A stretch of DNA of 64,000 bases from Thalassoglobus neptunius. GTDB taxonomy: Bacteria > Planctomycetota > Planctomycetia > Planctomycetales > Planctomycetaceae. Made by a program: the position numbers and the translations under genes. The notes beneath the pieces are model-generated. The model was not told where the DNA came from. It made no database searches and saw only the letters and a list, made by a program, of their open reading frames with translations. Position 1 is the first letter of the stretch; every line of letters begins with the position of its first letter. The DNA is taken from positions 20,519-84,518 of the forward strand of contig NZ_SIHI01000016.1 in the NCBI RefSeq assembly GCF_007859735.1. The letters are read 5' to 3'. This document shows, in pieces, positions 8,941 to 18,960 of the stretch.

Positions 8941-10314
8941 ATGCTTCAGAACCTGTCATTCAATCGTCCGTCAACCTCACGCCGAATGGTTCAATCAGTT
9001 TTCGAAACTGAAAGCCTTGAATCGCGAACACTTTTGTCGGCCGTCATGGTGACTTCCTCTGCAGATAGTGGGGAAGGGTCGTTTCGCGATGCCATTGAGC
9101 AGGCCAACGCCGATTCTTCAATCACGAAAATCAAGTTCAAGAGTTCCGTTGATCTCGTGAATCTCGAATCGACCGTCGAATTCACTGGGGCTCAGGATCT
9201 CAAGATTGATGGCAAGAACGTTACGCTTCAGACAGTCGGAGAAGACATCGGACAGTTCAATCTGTTTGAGTCGACAGGGAATGCAGATCTGAGTCTGCAG
9301 AAGATGACATTGATCGGCGGATTGAACGGAATCTACGTTCCGATTTCGGCAGACGCGGAAGGGACTGTATCGTTTGAAGGAAAGAACCTTACCGTTCTGG
9401 ACAGCGACCTGTTCGGACTGCACATCGCTGATCAGCTTGAAGACTCCGATGCGAGCATTGAGTTAAAGCTGAACAAAAGTAACTTCTTCAACAACGGAAT
9501 CGGCGATCTCGACTATGACGGAGTGCGCGTCGACGAGGGCGGAGCAGGGAATATCTCCGCTGAGATCAAAAACTCCCGAATCGATGGAAACGGTGGCGAT
9601 GGACTGGAACTCGACGAGCGAGGGGATGGAAGCGTTTACTTGACTGTCAAGAATTCCACGTTTGACGACAACGGGTTCTACAACGAAGCCGATCTCGATG
9701 ACGGTCTCGACATCGACGAAGCTGGGGATGGTGGAATTTATGCTTCGATCATGAAGACGAGCCTGAGCTATAACTACGATGAAGGTCTTGATCTGGATGA
9801 AGAAGGCGAAGGCGACGTCGAGTTGATGCTCAAAAAGATCGACGCAAGCTGGAACAATGACGAAGGCGTCAAACTTGACGAAGAGCAAGACGGAGACGTC
9901 TACGTCGACTTCAAGAATGTCTTGACATTCGGGAACGCCAACGAGGAAGGAATCGCGATCGAAGAAGCTGACTTCGGAGATTTCTTCGCGAAAGTCAGAA
10001 ACGTTGACGCAAGCCAAAACGGAAAAGATGGCATTGATTTCACCGAAACTGGTGAAGGGGACTTCTTCGCCGACTTCAAGAAAGTTCAGGCATTCGACAA
10101 TGCTGAGAATGGCGTCAAACTCGAAGAAGAAGATGAGGGAACCCTCAACGCTTCTGTGAAAAAGATCGTTTCAGAGTTCAACGGCGAGTACGGTTTGGCC
10201 GTGTATCAGGAGACTGTCGGTTTCGACAGCTACGGACTCCTCCTCCTTCGCCAAGCTTCGCTGTTTGACAACGGTTTCGGCGACCTCGACACCTGGGATG
10301 TTTACGTCGAGTAG
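8941..10314 (+). CDS. Secreted acidic right-handed beta-helix protein with LEPR-like tag
   Basis: A 457-aa protein. The N terminus carries ESLESRTLLSA (about residues 25-35), a variant of the LEPR-XLL tag found on large exported planctomycete proteins, and then a DSGEGSFRDAIEQAN segment typical of parallel beta-helix proteins. From about residue 190 there are eight imperfect repeats of roughly 36-44 residues, each with a G[VL]x[LVI][DE]E core (GVRVDEGG, GLELDERG, GLDIDEAG, GLDLDEEG, GVKLDEEQ, GIAIEEAD, GIDFTETG, GVKLEEED). The coils are very acidic, suggesting calcium binding or a polyanionic surface; this is inference. No catalytic residues of a polysaccharide lyase are evident. A strong terminator follows. 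Confidence 0.82.
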   Translation: MLQNLSFNRPSTSRRMVQSVFETESLESRTLLSAVMVTSSADSGEGSFRDAIEQANADSSITKIKFKSSVDLVNLESTVEFTGAQDLKIDGKNVTLQTVGEDIGQFNLFESTGNADLSLQKMTLIGGLNGIYVPISADAEGTVSFEGKNLTVLDSDLFGLHIADQLEDSDASIELKLNKSNFFNNGIGDLDYDGVRVDEGGAGNISAEIKNSRIDGNGGDGLELDERGDGSVYLTVKNSTFDDNGFYNEADLDDGLDIDEAGDGGIYASIMKTSLSYNYDEGLDLDEEGEGDVELMLKKIDASWNNDEGVKLDEEQDGDVYVDFKNVLTFGNANEEGIAIEEADFGDFFAKVRNVDASQNGKDGIDFTETGEGDFFADFKKVQAFDNAENGVKLEEEDEGTLNASVKKIVSEFNGEYGLAVYQETVGFDSYGLLLLRQASLFDNGFGDLDTWDVYVE

Positions 10315-10370
10315 AACGTTCTGGCGAGACAGCTGGAATCGCACTCGCTGAGAGCGACAAACATCATGCT

Positions 10371-10406
10371 GAAAGAGTCACTCTGTCTTCGCAGAGTGGC
10401 TCTTTT
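10371..10406 (+). terminator. Intrinsic terminator after the beta-helix gene
   Basis: A 15-bp stem (10371-10385 with 10392-10406) with two G-T wobbles closes a TCTTCG hexaloop. The 3' arm ends in TTTT, so the stem supplies its own A/U tract. It lies 57 nt after the stop codon. Confidence 0.75.
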
Positions 10407-10435
10407 CATTTGGATCGTCCGTGATTCAGGTCCTC

Positions 10436-10463
10436 TTGCAGGCTGAGTTCGACGGGATACGAT
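10436..10463 (+). promoter_or_regulatory. Candidate sigma-70-type promoter for the SecA-like gene
   Basis: TTGCAG at 10436-10441 and TACGAT at 10458-10463 are separated by 16 nt. This predicts a start near 10470 and a leader of about 125 nt before the SecA-like gene. Assigned by eye only. Confidence 0.4.
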
Positions 10464-10594
10464 ACTCTCAAACCACAAATCACTGATTTTCAAATATACA
10501 GACACTCAGTATTCGACTTCGTTTTTCGTGCATTATTTCGTCACGAACCCGAAAAACACTCAAGTCGCAGACAACGAATGGATCGTGAGACGCT

Positions 10595-12484
10595 TTGTTG
10601 GACCGCCTCGCCTACTGGAGAAAGCAAGCCCGCCTGATCATTCGAAGGTCGGAAGCGCTACAGAGCCTCAGTTCTGAAGAATTGGCAACCTTTGCTCGTG
10701 AGATGAAATGGAAGGCCCGGTCGGGAGTTTCACTCTCTCAGATTCTTCCAGAAGCTTTCGCACTCACGATCGAAGCATCGCACCGTGCGCTCGGAAAACG
10801 CCACTACGAAGTTCAGATCATGGGGGCACAGGCGATCTTTGAAGGGCACATCGCCGAAATGCAAACCGGTGAAGGGAAAACACTCACCGCGGTTTTGCCG
10901 GTCGCCCTGCGTGCTTTCGTCGGGAAGGGAGTCCATGTCGTCACAGCCAACGATTACCTCGCCGCTCGTGACGCTGAAGAAATGGGACAGGTCTACCAAC
11001 AGCTTGGGCTGACGACGGGATGCGTCACGCAAGACATGAGCGACTCTGAACGACTCGAAATGTATGCGCGCGACATCACCTACGGAACCGCGAGCGAAAT
11101 GGGATTCGATTTCCTTCGAGATCGAATCAAGAAGGGAGCGGACTCCGGTTTACTTTCGAGTCGGAAGATCTTCACCGAAGAGACTGAGTCTTCAATGCCG
11201 GTCCAACGCGGCCACTACTTCGCAATGATTGACGAAGCGGACAGCATCCTGATTGACGAAGCACGGACGCCGTTAATCATCGGAGTTCAGGAAAAAAACA
11301 AAGATGCTGTCATCAGCCTCTATCGATGGTGTCGCACCGCGATCAGAAATCTTGAGATCAATCGAGACTTTCTGTTCGATCAGCGAAAGCGAACCGTCTT
11401 CCTCACCGAGAGTGGATGTCGTCACGTCACTCTCATGTCAAAACCCGTTCTGTTGGACACAATTGATACTGAGCAGATTTACCAGCACATCGAGAAAGCA
11501 CTCACAGCCGAACTCGCTTTCGAAAAAGACCGGGACTATGTCATTGATGATGGAGAAATCGTGATCGTCGATGAAGGGACCGGTCGGAAGATGGAAGGAC
11601 GAAAGTGGCAGGAAGGATTACATCAAGCGGTCGAAGCGAAGGAGCGGCTCGACCTCACGGAATCGACCGGGGCAGCGGCTCGAATCACGATTCAAGCACT
11701 CTTCCGCCACTACGAACATCTGGCAGGAATGACAGGAACTGCGTTGCAGGCGCGGAGCGAATTCAAGCGTGTCTACAATCTTAAAGTCTCCGTCATTCCC
11801 ACCAACCGACCCTGTATTCGGACCGGCAGCCCAACGCGTGTCTTCGTTGATCAGTCGTCGAAGTTCGATGCCGTTATTGCCGAAGTCAAAACGCACATCA
11901 TGGGCGGTCGTGCTGTTCTCATCGGAACGCCTTCTGTCGAAGCTTCCCATGCATTGTCGATCAAAATGAAGGAAGAGAATCTTCCGCACACCGTGCTCAA
12001 CGCACTCTATCACGATCAGGAAGCGGAAATCGTCAAGCAGGCAGGACAGCGGGGAAGAATTACGATTGCAACGAACATGGCAGGTCGAGGAACGGACATT
12101 CTGCTGTCAGAAGAAGTCCGAAAGGCAGGTGGGCTGCATGTCATCGCGACCGAGATGCACAGCTCCAAGAGAATTGACCGCCAGCTGATCGGACGATCTG
12201 CAAGACAGGGCGACCCCGGAAGCTATCAGTTCTTTCTATCATTGGATGACGAACTGTTGCGAGTGATGAGACCATCGCAGCTGCAATCACTGAAGCGCAG
12301 AGCGAACCCAAATTCAAACGGAGAGCTGTCCTCCAGCTGGGTTCGCCGGTTTGAGTCGCTCCAAGGCAACCTTGAGAAGCGGCACGTTCACCTGCGGAAA
12401 CAGTTGCTCAAGTTTGACAAAGATCAGAAGAAGAAATTTCGGCAAATGGGGCTCGACCCGTATCTCGAAGTCGCCGAATCGTAA
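10595..12484 (+). CDS. Short SecA-family translocase ATPase (SecA paralogue)
   Basis: A 629-aa SecA-like ATPase, shorter than housekeeping SecA (usually 830-1000 aa or more). NBD1 has Walker A MQTGEGKT (residues 89-96) and the SecA signature MIDEADSILIDEARTP (211-226); NBD2 has TNMAGRGTDILL and the arginine-finger region RQLIGRSARQGDPGS. The pre-protein cross-linking part is present, but the protein ends soon after FFLSLDDEL with a basic helix, so most of the helical scaffold/wing and the C-terminal zinc-binding tail are missing. All ATPase residues are kept, so it is probably active. Translation appears to begin at TTG (10595 or 10598), because an in-frame stop lies at 10586. It may export a special substrate set, as SecA2 proteins do; the neighbouring beta-helix protein is one candidate by position only. 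Confidence 0.88.
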   Translation: MLDRLAYWRKQARLIIRRSEALQSLSSEELATFAREMKWKARSGVSLSQILPEAFALTIEASHRALGKRHYEVQIMGAQAIFEGHIAEMQTGEGKTLTAVLPVALRAFVGKGVHVVTANDYLAARDAEEMGQVYQQLGLTTGCVTQDMSDSERLEMYARDITYGTASEMGFDFLRDRIKKGADSGLLSSRKIFTEETESSMPVQRGHYFAMIDEADSILIDEARTPLIIGVQEKNKDAVISLYRWCRTAIRNLEINRDFLFDQRKRTVFLTESGCRHVTLMSKPVLLDTIDTEQIYQHIEKALTAELAFEKDRDYVIDDGEIVIVDEGTGRKMEGRKWQEGLHQAVEAKERLDLTESTGAAARITIQALFRHYEHLAGMTGTALQARSEFKRVYNLKVSVIPTNRPCIRTGSPTRVFVDQSSKFDAVIAEVKTHIMGGRAVLIGTPSVEASHALSIKMKEENLPHTVLNALYHDQEAEIVKQAGQRGRITIATNMAGRGTDILLSEEVRKAGGLHVIATEMHSSKRIDRQLIGRSARQGDPGSYQFFLSLDDELLRVMRPSQLQSLKRRANPNSNGELSSSWVRRFESLQGNLEKRHVHLRKQLLKFDKDQKKKFRQMGLDPYLEVAES

Positions 12485-12550
12485 ACTCTCTTTTGTCTTC
12501 GGCTGCGACAGATCTCCCGATCGCACGAGCAGAAATCAATACGCGTCTCG

Positions 12551-14101
12551 CTACAGAGTCTTGAGGTATTCGAGATATTGTCGATCGAGTGTTTCGAAAG
12601 GGATTCCCAGGAGCTGTTCCATCGTTTTCGTATTGAGGCGAACTCGATCATCCGGGCTGTAAATCTGTGACAGATACTCCATAAACGCGTCGCGGTAGAT
12701 TCCCCCTTCGTAGTGCAAAAAGAAGTGGCACAACCCTGTCGCCTGACTGTAATAAGCGTGAAGGACATCGTTGTCATCAGGGCGCATGAACTCGCGTTTG
12801 CCCATCACCATGAATCGTCTCATGGGAATGTAATACAGCTCTTCGAGAGCTTTCTTCTTCGCCCAGTATATTCGGGGGTGTTCCGGATCGCCAATCGAGA
12901 ACGATTTCGCACTCGCACTCGAGTCCAAAGTTTCGGTCGTGTCCACAATGGTTTCAAAGGATTCCATGTAACACGGAAATCCTTCGATGACCCAGAAGTG
13001 ATAGTACTCACCCACTTCGATGGTTTTGGAACTGCTTTCGCCCAGCAACTGGTGAGTCACTTCATGGAACATGGTTTCGATGTTGCTTTCCTTCGCTTCC
13101 GGATCGTCAACATGAAAGAAGTAAGCCGTTCGAGTCCGTGGAAGATAAAACCCGTTTGCGATTTCGATCCGGCTTTCGATCGTCTTGAGTTCCCTGATGA
13201 ACTCGTCCTTGTTTCGAAAGTACGCGATGCGATGCGGATTCCGCCGAACTCTCGATGGAGAGGCAGCCCCGTTAAACAGTCGCTGCATCTGCTGGGGAGT
13301 GCTGAAGATCGCGGTGAATTGTTCCATGAAGAACTGATGGAACATTTCAAGGTTCCGTCCCAGTTCGACGCCCCGCTCAAGTGAATGATTCGTTTGGATG
13401 AGAAAGTTCTCAGTCTCGATCTCCCAGGCGTTCTTGAAGTCGCTTCTCAGAATCTTCTCTCGCTCGGCACTAATCCACTTGCCTTTGAAGAGCCGTTCTC
13501 CGTTTTCATAGCGACTGACATGCTCTTTGGCGATCCAGCCGAAATCCGGATGATCGACGAACCCTTTCAACTTCATGCGACGTGCGAAAGGTGTCGTCCA
13601 GTGATCGTCATCCTGAACGTATCCCAGCAACTCTCTCGCGTACCGGTGATCGGGATCGAAGTACAAGACGTGTCGAATGAGTTGGTATGCCAAACTCGGA
13701 TGCCGAGCTTCAATGGCTTCCCGGGCGAGACGGTACAGCTGAATGGCATGATCTTTTTCCGCCGCACGAAGCCGGATTCGCCATTGCTTATGAACCGGAT
13801 CGAGATCTCGCGGAAGCGGAGGAGTGAGCTGCTCCGGAAGTTCACGAAGGTCCAAAGCTGACCGCTGCGAATAGCGGGCTCGATGATGAATTCGTTCAGC
13901 GTCAGTTAAGTAGCTGTTCTGCTCACAGAATTCAGCGATTGATTCCATCTCTTCAGCGAAATCGGAGTGAATCGCTTCGAATCTCGCGAAGAGCCTTTGC
14001 AGTCGATCATCCTTTGCGACTGCCTGGGCTCCCAGCAGATGAATCGCAATCAACGAGAACGACAGCGCAACGCAGCGGGCGGATCGGATGGAACATTTCA
14101 T
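12551..14101 (-). CDS. Secreted metallopeptidase-like protein (DUF1570 type)
   Basis: A 516-aa protein with a signal peptide (cleavage near AQAVA, residue 29). The first 220 residues are helical and TPR-like, with mentions of Trp-rich linkers. The C-terminal half carries a zincin motif HEVTH at residues 346-350, followed after a loop by a conserved Glu-containing segment (WVIEGFPCYMESFE) that could supply the third zinc ligand, as in gluzincins. This matches the DUF1570 pattern as I know it. Predicted periplasmic; substrate unknown. It converges on the SecA-like gene (66 nt apart). The ATG at 14101 gives a well-formed signal peptide. Confidence 0.78.
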   Translation of the reverse strand: MKCSIRSARCVALSFSLIAIHLLGAQAVAKDDRLQRLFARFEAIHSDFAEEMESIAEFCEQNSYLTDAERIHHRARYSQRSALDLRELPEQLTPPLPRDLDPVHKQWRIRLRAAEKDHAIQLYRLAREAIEARHPSLAYQLIRHVLYFDPDHRYARELLGYVQDDDHWTTPFARRMKLKGFVDHPDFGWIAKEHVSRYENGERLFKGKWISAEREKILRSDFKNAWEIETENFLIQTNHSLERGVELGRNLEMFHQFFMEQFTAIFSTPQQMQRLFNGAASPSRVRRNPHRIAYFRNKDEFIRELKTIESRIEIANGFYLPRTRTAYFFHVDDPEAKESNIETMFHEVTHQLLGESSSKTIEVGEYYHFWVIEGFPCYMESFETIVDTTETLDSSASAKSFSIGDPEHPRIYWAKKKALEELYYIPMRRFMVMGKREFMRPDDNDVLHAYYSQATGLCHFFLHYEGGIYRDAFMEYLSQIYSPDDRVRLNTKTMEQLLGIPFETLDRQYLEYLKTL

Positions 14102-14373
14102 GGTGAAATCCTACGTCGATGATTCACTCTCGAAAAGATGAATGCTCCCGAATCACACATCGCCCGCTTCACTTGTCTTGTCGCGCTGCGTCATATTTCT
14201 TCATGACAGACCCGCTTCGAGACCGAACTGCGTCAGACCATCGATTCCGAAAGCTGCCTAGACGACCAAGCGACCGAAGGTGTTTGACCGCTTCATCAAT
14301 TCGCAGAGGCAGCGTTCAACTCTTCGCCAAATCAGGTTTGGTTCCGAGTTGATCCAACGCCCCCCGCAGCGAA

Positions 14374-17300
14374 TTACTTTTCGATCTCAGAAGAGGTTGA
14401 TGGCGCATTCGGTTGAGGTGCTGCGACAGGTCGAGCGTATCGAACCTGCTGCATCTGCTGACTGCGATATTGCTGGAGCGGTTCCACCAAACTTGACTCC
14501 AGAAAGGCCCGACGATTCTCCCAGTCGCCCTGACGAACGTTCGCTTCAACTCGCAATTCTTCCATCGTTTCCATTGCGGAATCGATCGCGTCGAGGCAAC
14601 GTTCCGTGTCAACGAGTTCGTAGTCTTCCTGACTTCCATCGGTCGCTTGCCAACGAGTCTGCCAGCGCATTCGAAGGACGTCGAGGAGACCATTCAGGTG
14701 ATCCCATTGTTCGGACGGAGTGAGCGTTTCGCCATTTTCGTCAGTCACGAGCGAAATCGTATCGCAAACGTTTCGAACGGATCGGTCTCGAGGGGAAGAG
14801 AAGTAAATCGAGTGCAACAGATAGTCGAATCTTCTCGTGTCGGTTTGTTCTTCTGAGACGCGTTTCAAGAGTTGAATCGCTTCGTTTCGGGCGAACGGGG
14901 AGACGAGTGGATCAAACGGATGAGTATGCTCGATCAACGTGTCGACATCTTCGGTGGACAACTCGGTTTCTTTGGTCAATCGCCCCAAGGTCACCAGATA
15001 GTCTTTGCGTTTTTGATCTTCCGGATGCAATTGGTTCTTCAACCCTCCATGAGCAACCTGCATGAATTTTGATCGAGGTCGGTCAGAGAGTTTTTGCTTG
15101 ATGGCCGCACGATATCCCCAGACATTGTCCGGTTGTGTATCGACGACTTTCTGCGCCAGCCGAAGATCTTCCAGACGCTGTGAAATCTCTGTTGCGATTG
15201 CGGGATCATCGATCCTTCCGCTGAAGAGTTGACCATGTTTCGCGAGGAGTTGACGCGACTGATTCATCTTGTCGTTCCAGCGGGCAATCTCCCACGGCAA
15301 ATCGAACGACGCAATCGGCCAGTCGACATCATTCGACGAAGCCTTTGACGACATCATGGCGTCCAGCGCGTTCGCATCCAGTGTTCCTCGCGTCGCTGCA
15401 ATGGCCCAATCCCACGCCATGCCAGCCAGAACGCGTCTTGAGTGCGATGACTGCACACGCTCCAGCACCTGTTCTGTAACGAGTGGCTGATCAGATTGCG
15501 TTCCGATCAACAAAAGTTCTCCGGGAACAGTTTCTGTGACAAGGAGATTCGGAAACACAGATCGAAATGTTTGCAGAACGCTGGTGACGGTCTCAGGACC
15601 GATGTCGTAGTAAGAAAGTCGCTGGCAATAGAAACCACCGTCGGCGAGATGACGACGTGCGTTGGCGAAACATTCTTCCGTGAGAAGTGCCGTTCCTTGT
15701 GTGTTCGCGATGACGCTGTTGGGACAAACGATGACATCGTATTCACGAGTGTGCTGAGTCCGAACGGCCTGCAACAAATTCGCACTCAAGAACTGGTATC
15801 GATCTTCCGAAAAGATTCCCGACTCAATCGTCTTCTGCAGCTGTCCGTCATGAGCGTCATTGGTGACGACCGTCACAGACATCAAGGGGAAGTACTCACA
15901 TGTCTGCATCGACGTTTGGTGCAATCCCAGGATGAGGACATCTTCAGCAGCTGGATGCATGACCAGCGGAAACCAGACAGGGCAAACTTCCGCCGCACTA
16001 TGCGGACAGCGTTCCGGTTCAAGTGAATAAAGCCCCGATGGAATTCCGTTCGTGCGTGTTACTAACTGTTCGCCACGATGTTTCCACAAACTTGTGCGCC
16101 CCTGAAGCGTTTCCCACTCGTTGACGAGACGTCCGTCGTCCAGCCAGGCGAGTTGTTCGAAAGGCACACCGCTGCGGGCTGCAAGATACGAATTCCCCGA
16201 GAACAGAGTCTTTTCCGCCACGGCGGTATTGAATCGGGAATTGAGGAAGACTGCTCCAATTGCGAGCAGCAGAGTGAACGCTGCCCCTGCAGTTTGAAGG
16301 GACACTCTTCTCTGAAGTGCTCCAAAGGCAAATGCCTGTCGAAGTCCCAAAATTGTGGCAGTTGCCAGAACGAGAAGCAGATTCGCTGAACTGGTCAACC
16401 CGTTCGAGAAGGCAAACAAAGATCCCAACCATGCTGCGCAAAGAAACCACAACATTGAAGGACCATGTACTGCGGACTCATCATCCGAAGCAGCGCTCGA
16501 CAGAACCCATCCGACGGGAATTGAAAGTCCCATGATCAATCCCGCTCTTGCAAGGAACAGGATGAACGGAGTGGAAAGATATGCCGTTGACTGAAAAGCT
16601 GTCCAAACGAACCACGGATATCCAAGAACGACCAGACTCGCCCAAATCGCGAGCGTCATCCAGCGTCCGCTTTTCGGAATCGATGGGAGAAGCGCACCGA
16701 TCAATAATCCCGAGAACAAACTGAACTCAGTAATCAGATTCGGAACGATGACCTGGTGCCCCAGGAAATGTCCAATGGAAATGGCTCCCCCGCAGGCAAA
16801 GCAGAGCAGCACGGACTCCCAATTGAGAGCCGATTCCGTCGGGATAACGTTTTGATCTTCTTGTGAACTTTCCGGGGCGTGACTTTCATGCGTTGGACGT
16901 CGCAGCAACAACGCTCCTGAAGCCATACAAACGACCGCTGCCCCCCAAACAGGAAGCCCCCAGCCACCGGGAAACCCGATCGCCATCGGACTAATCACTC
17001 CAGCGAACGCGACGCCCGCCAGAATCCCCCGGTTCGACGATCGATCACCAGTAAGAACCAGTCCCGTCCCGGCGATCGCCGGAAAGACGGAACACGCGGC
17101 AATGGCAACGAGAGTAAACGGTCCCCAAAACGGATGCGAAACCGTTTCAACGTCGACAGAGCTCAAAAAGGTGTCGATGCCGGAGGAAACCCATGGTTGC
17201 AGGAAAACCCAACTTGCGACCGCCCACAGCCCCAAGCTTCGCCCCAAATCGCTGCGTTGCGGAGTTTTCAGGAACTGTAGCCGTAAGAATAATGCTGTGG

Positions 17301-17523
17301 CTGGCAGCGCCGCGAAGATTCCAAGCGTCGTCTCCCAGGTGGACCCGAATCTGATCCACAGCCTTCCGACGAGAAGAACCAACAAGGTTCCAATGGCCCA
17401 TCCCACCACAAATCGTGAGATCCATGGACTGACTTTTTGAATCGTCGCTTGATTTTTCCAGCGAATCATCGGCATCCCTGCCATTCGAAAAAAATTCATG
17501 GCCGCAATTGAGCACCGGATCAT
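14374..17523 (-). CDS. Spermidine-synthase-like multi-pass membrane protein
   Basis: A 1049-aa fusion. Residues 36-425 form about ten to twelve hydrophobic segments, like the membrane domain fused to spermidine-synthase-like proteins. Residues 526-675 look like a Rossmann methyltransferase/aminopropyltransferase core (VLILGLHQTSMQTCEYFPLM, then VTVVTNDAHDG, then YDVIVCPNSV), although the usual glycine-rich loop GxGxG is degenerate. The last 370 residues are helical and soluble. Family knowledge: such fusions are common in planctomycetes and their role is unknown; polyamine synthesis should not be assumed because the cofactor loop is altered. The start is uncertain: other in-frame ATG codons occur at residues 9, 14, 17 and 19. 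Confidence 0.72.
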   Translation of the reverse strand: MIRCSIAAMNFFRMAGMPMIRWKNQATIQKVSPWISRFVVGWAIGTLLVLLVGRLWIRFGSTWETTLGIFAALPATALFLRLQFLKTPQRSDLGRSLGLWAVASWVFLQPWVSSGIDTFLSSVDVETVSHPFWGPFTLVAIAACSVFPAIAGTGLVLTGDRSSNRGILAGVAFAGVISPMAIGFPGGWGLPVWGAAVVCMASGALLLRRPTHESHAPESSQEDQNVIPTESALNWESVLLCFACGGAISIGHFLGHQVIVPNLITEFSLFSGLLIGALLPSIPKSGRWMTLAIWASLVVLGYPWFVWTAFQSTAYLSTPFILFLARAGLIMGLSIPVGWVLSSAASDDESAVHGPSMLWFLCAAWLGSLFAFSNGLTSSANLLLVLATATILGLRQAFAFGALQRRVSLQTAGAAFTLLLAIGAVFLNSRFNTAVAEKTLFSGNSYLAARSGVPFEQLAWLDDGRLVNEWETLQGRTSLWKHRGEQLVTRTNGIPSGLYSLEPERCPHSAAEVCPVWFPLVMHPAAEDVLILGLHQTSMQTCEYFPLMSVTVVTNDAHDGQLQKTIESGIFSEDRYQFLSANLLQAVRTQHTREYDVIVCPNSVIANTQGTALLTEECFANARRHLADGGFYCQRLSYYDIGPETVTSVLQTFRSVFPNLLVTETVPGELLLIGTQSDQPLVTEQVLERVQSSHSRRVLAGMAWDWAIAATRGTLDANALDAMMSSKASSNDVDWPIASFDLPWEIARWNDKMNQSRQLLAKHGQLFSGRIDDPAIATEISQRLEDLRLAQKVVDTQPDNVWGYRAAIKQKLSDRPRSKFMQVAHGGLKNQLHPEDQKRKDYLVTLGRLTKETELSTEDVDTLIEHTHPFDPLVSPFARNEAIQLLKRVSEEQTDTRRFDYLLHSIYFSSPRDRSVRNVCDTISLVTDENGETLTPSEQWDHLNGLLDVLRMRWQTRWQATDGSQEDYELVDTERCLDAIDSAMETMEELRVEANVRQGDWENRRAFLESSLVEPLQQYRSQQMQQVRYARPVAAPQPNAPSTSSEIEK

Positions 17524-17748
17524 TCCGGCAATAACTGCGGAAAAAACGTCTACAACCCGGAATCTATGGAATGGCGGGAAATTTGGGCAAGGTCATTCTG
17601 GGAAGCGGAAGTTCCTTTCCCCGGCACACCTGATCGATTTTCAACAAAACTCCTGATCATCGACGTTCTGGATGTGATCAGGATGACATTCTGACTCACG
17701 GGTCGATAACCTGAGCGGATTCTGCATCTCCAACGAATTGAATCTTCG

Positions 17749-18960
17749 ATGAACGACCCTTCGACGCCTCCCGTCGCGACATTAAAGCCTCGCAAAGCGC
17801 TCCCATTTTTCTGTCAACACCCTTGGGTCTACGACTCCGCGATCCAGAAGATTTCCGGATCTGTGTCAACTGGAGATGAAGTCATCGTCCGTGCCAACGA
17901 CGGACAATTCATCGCCCGGGGACTGATCAATCCCAACAGCAAGATTCGCATTCGTCTCTATAGCTGGGACGAATCAACACCGCTTGACGCATCATTCTGG
18001 AAAGCTCGAATTCATGATGCACTTCAGCTTCGCAAGAAACTCTTCGGAGACACCCCGACCGAGAAGACCTGCCGACTCGTTTTCAGCGAATCCGACAGGC
18101 TGTCCGGGTTGACCGTCGATCGATTCAATGACTGGCTGATCCTGCAATGGACGAGCGCAGCTCTGGAGAGCCATAAAACAGAAATCGTCAATGCTCTTCA
18201 GGAGGAAGTTTCGCCTCGAGGAATCTGGCTCCGAACGGAGAAGGGGATCAAGACACTCGAAGGACTCGATATCGAGGACGGATTGATCCAGGGAGAAGAA
18301 CCTCCTCGCCGCATGACCATCGAAGAAAACTCGCTTCGATTTCATGTGGACCTCATCGAAGGACAGAAGACTGGATTTTATTTCGATCAACGCGAGAATC
18401 GACGAGCCATTCACAATCTCGCTGCCGGGGCGCACGTTCTCGATGTCTGCACGTATACAGGCAGCTTCGCATTGAATGCTGCTTCCAATCCCAAGTGCGA
18501 ATCCGTTCTTGCAATCGACTCTTCTGCCTCGGCATTGGAATTGGCTCAGACGAACGCCGAGGAGAACGGACTCGCGAACAAGGTCACCTTTCAGCGGTCC
18601 GACGCTTTCGACGGAATGGCGGAGTTGGTCGAACAAGGCATAAAATTCGATCTCGTCATTCTTGATCCTCCCAAGCTTGCCCGGACTCGTGGCGGTCTGA
18701 AGAGGGCGGTGAAAGCGTACATTCGTCTGAACAGTCTCGCGATTCAACTTTTGCAACCGGGCGGGTTTCTCCTCACGTGCAGCTGTTCCGGACATGTTTC
18801 GGTGACCGACTTCTTTGAAATCATCGCCCAGTCCAGCCTTGAAGTTGCCCGTCCCGTTCAAATCCTTCAGGAATTCGGACAGGCACCGGACCATCCTGTA
18901 ATTTCGAGTTGTCCAGAAACGTCCTATCTGAAAGCGTTCCTTTGTCGAGCCATCGGTTAA
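17749..18960 (+). CDS. rlmI: Class I SAM-dependent rRNA methyltransferase (RlmI-like)
   Basis: A 403-aa protein matching the YccW/RlmI family, which methylates C5 of C1962 in 23S rRNA in E. coli. In order: an N-terminal PUA domain (residues 10-75), a linker EEI-type domain (about 80-185), the family motif QKTGFYFDQRENR, the SAM-binding loop VLDVCTYTGSFALNAA, the catalytic DPPK motif (LVILDPPKLAR), and the late Cys motif LLTCSCSGHVS. Length and motif order are normal. It is monocistronic and diverges from the spermidine-synthase-like gene. The exact target base is inferred from the family. Confidence 0.88.
   Translation: MNDPSTPPVATLKPRKALPFFCQHPWVYDSAIQKISGSVSTGDEVIVRANDGQFIARGLINPNSKIRIRLYSWDESTPLDASFWKARIHDALQLRKKLFGDTPTEKTCRLVFSESDRLSGLTVDRFNDWLILQWTSAALESHKTEIVNALQEEVSPRGIWLRTEKGIKTLEGLDIEDGLIQGEEPPRRMTIEENSLRFHVDLIEGQKTGFYFDQRENRRAIHNLAAGAHVLDVCTYTGSFALNAASNPKCESVLAIDSSASALELAQTNAEENGLANKVTFQRSDAFDGMAELVEQGIKFDLVILDPPKLARTRGGLKRAVKAYIRLNSLAIQLLQPGGFLLTCSCSGHVSVTDFFEIIAQSSLEVARPVQILQEFGQAPDHPVISSCPETSYLKAFLCRAIG

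Noticed and set aside
8586..9011. 141-codon reading frame upstream of the beta-helix gene
   Set aside because: It overlaps the start of a well-supported gene, has mixed low-quality composition and no start site.
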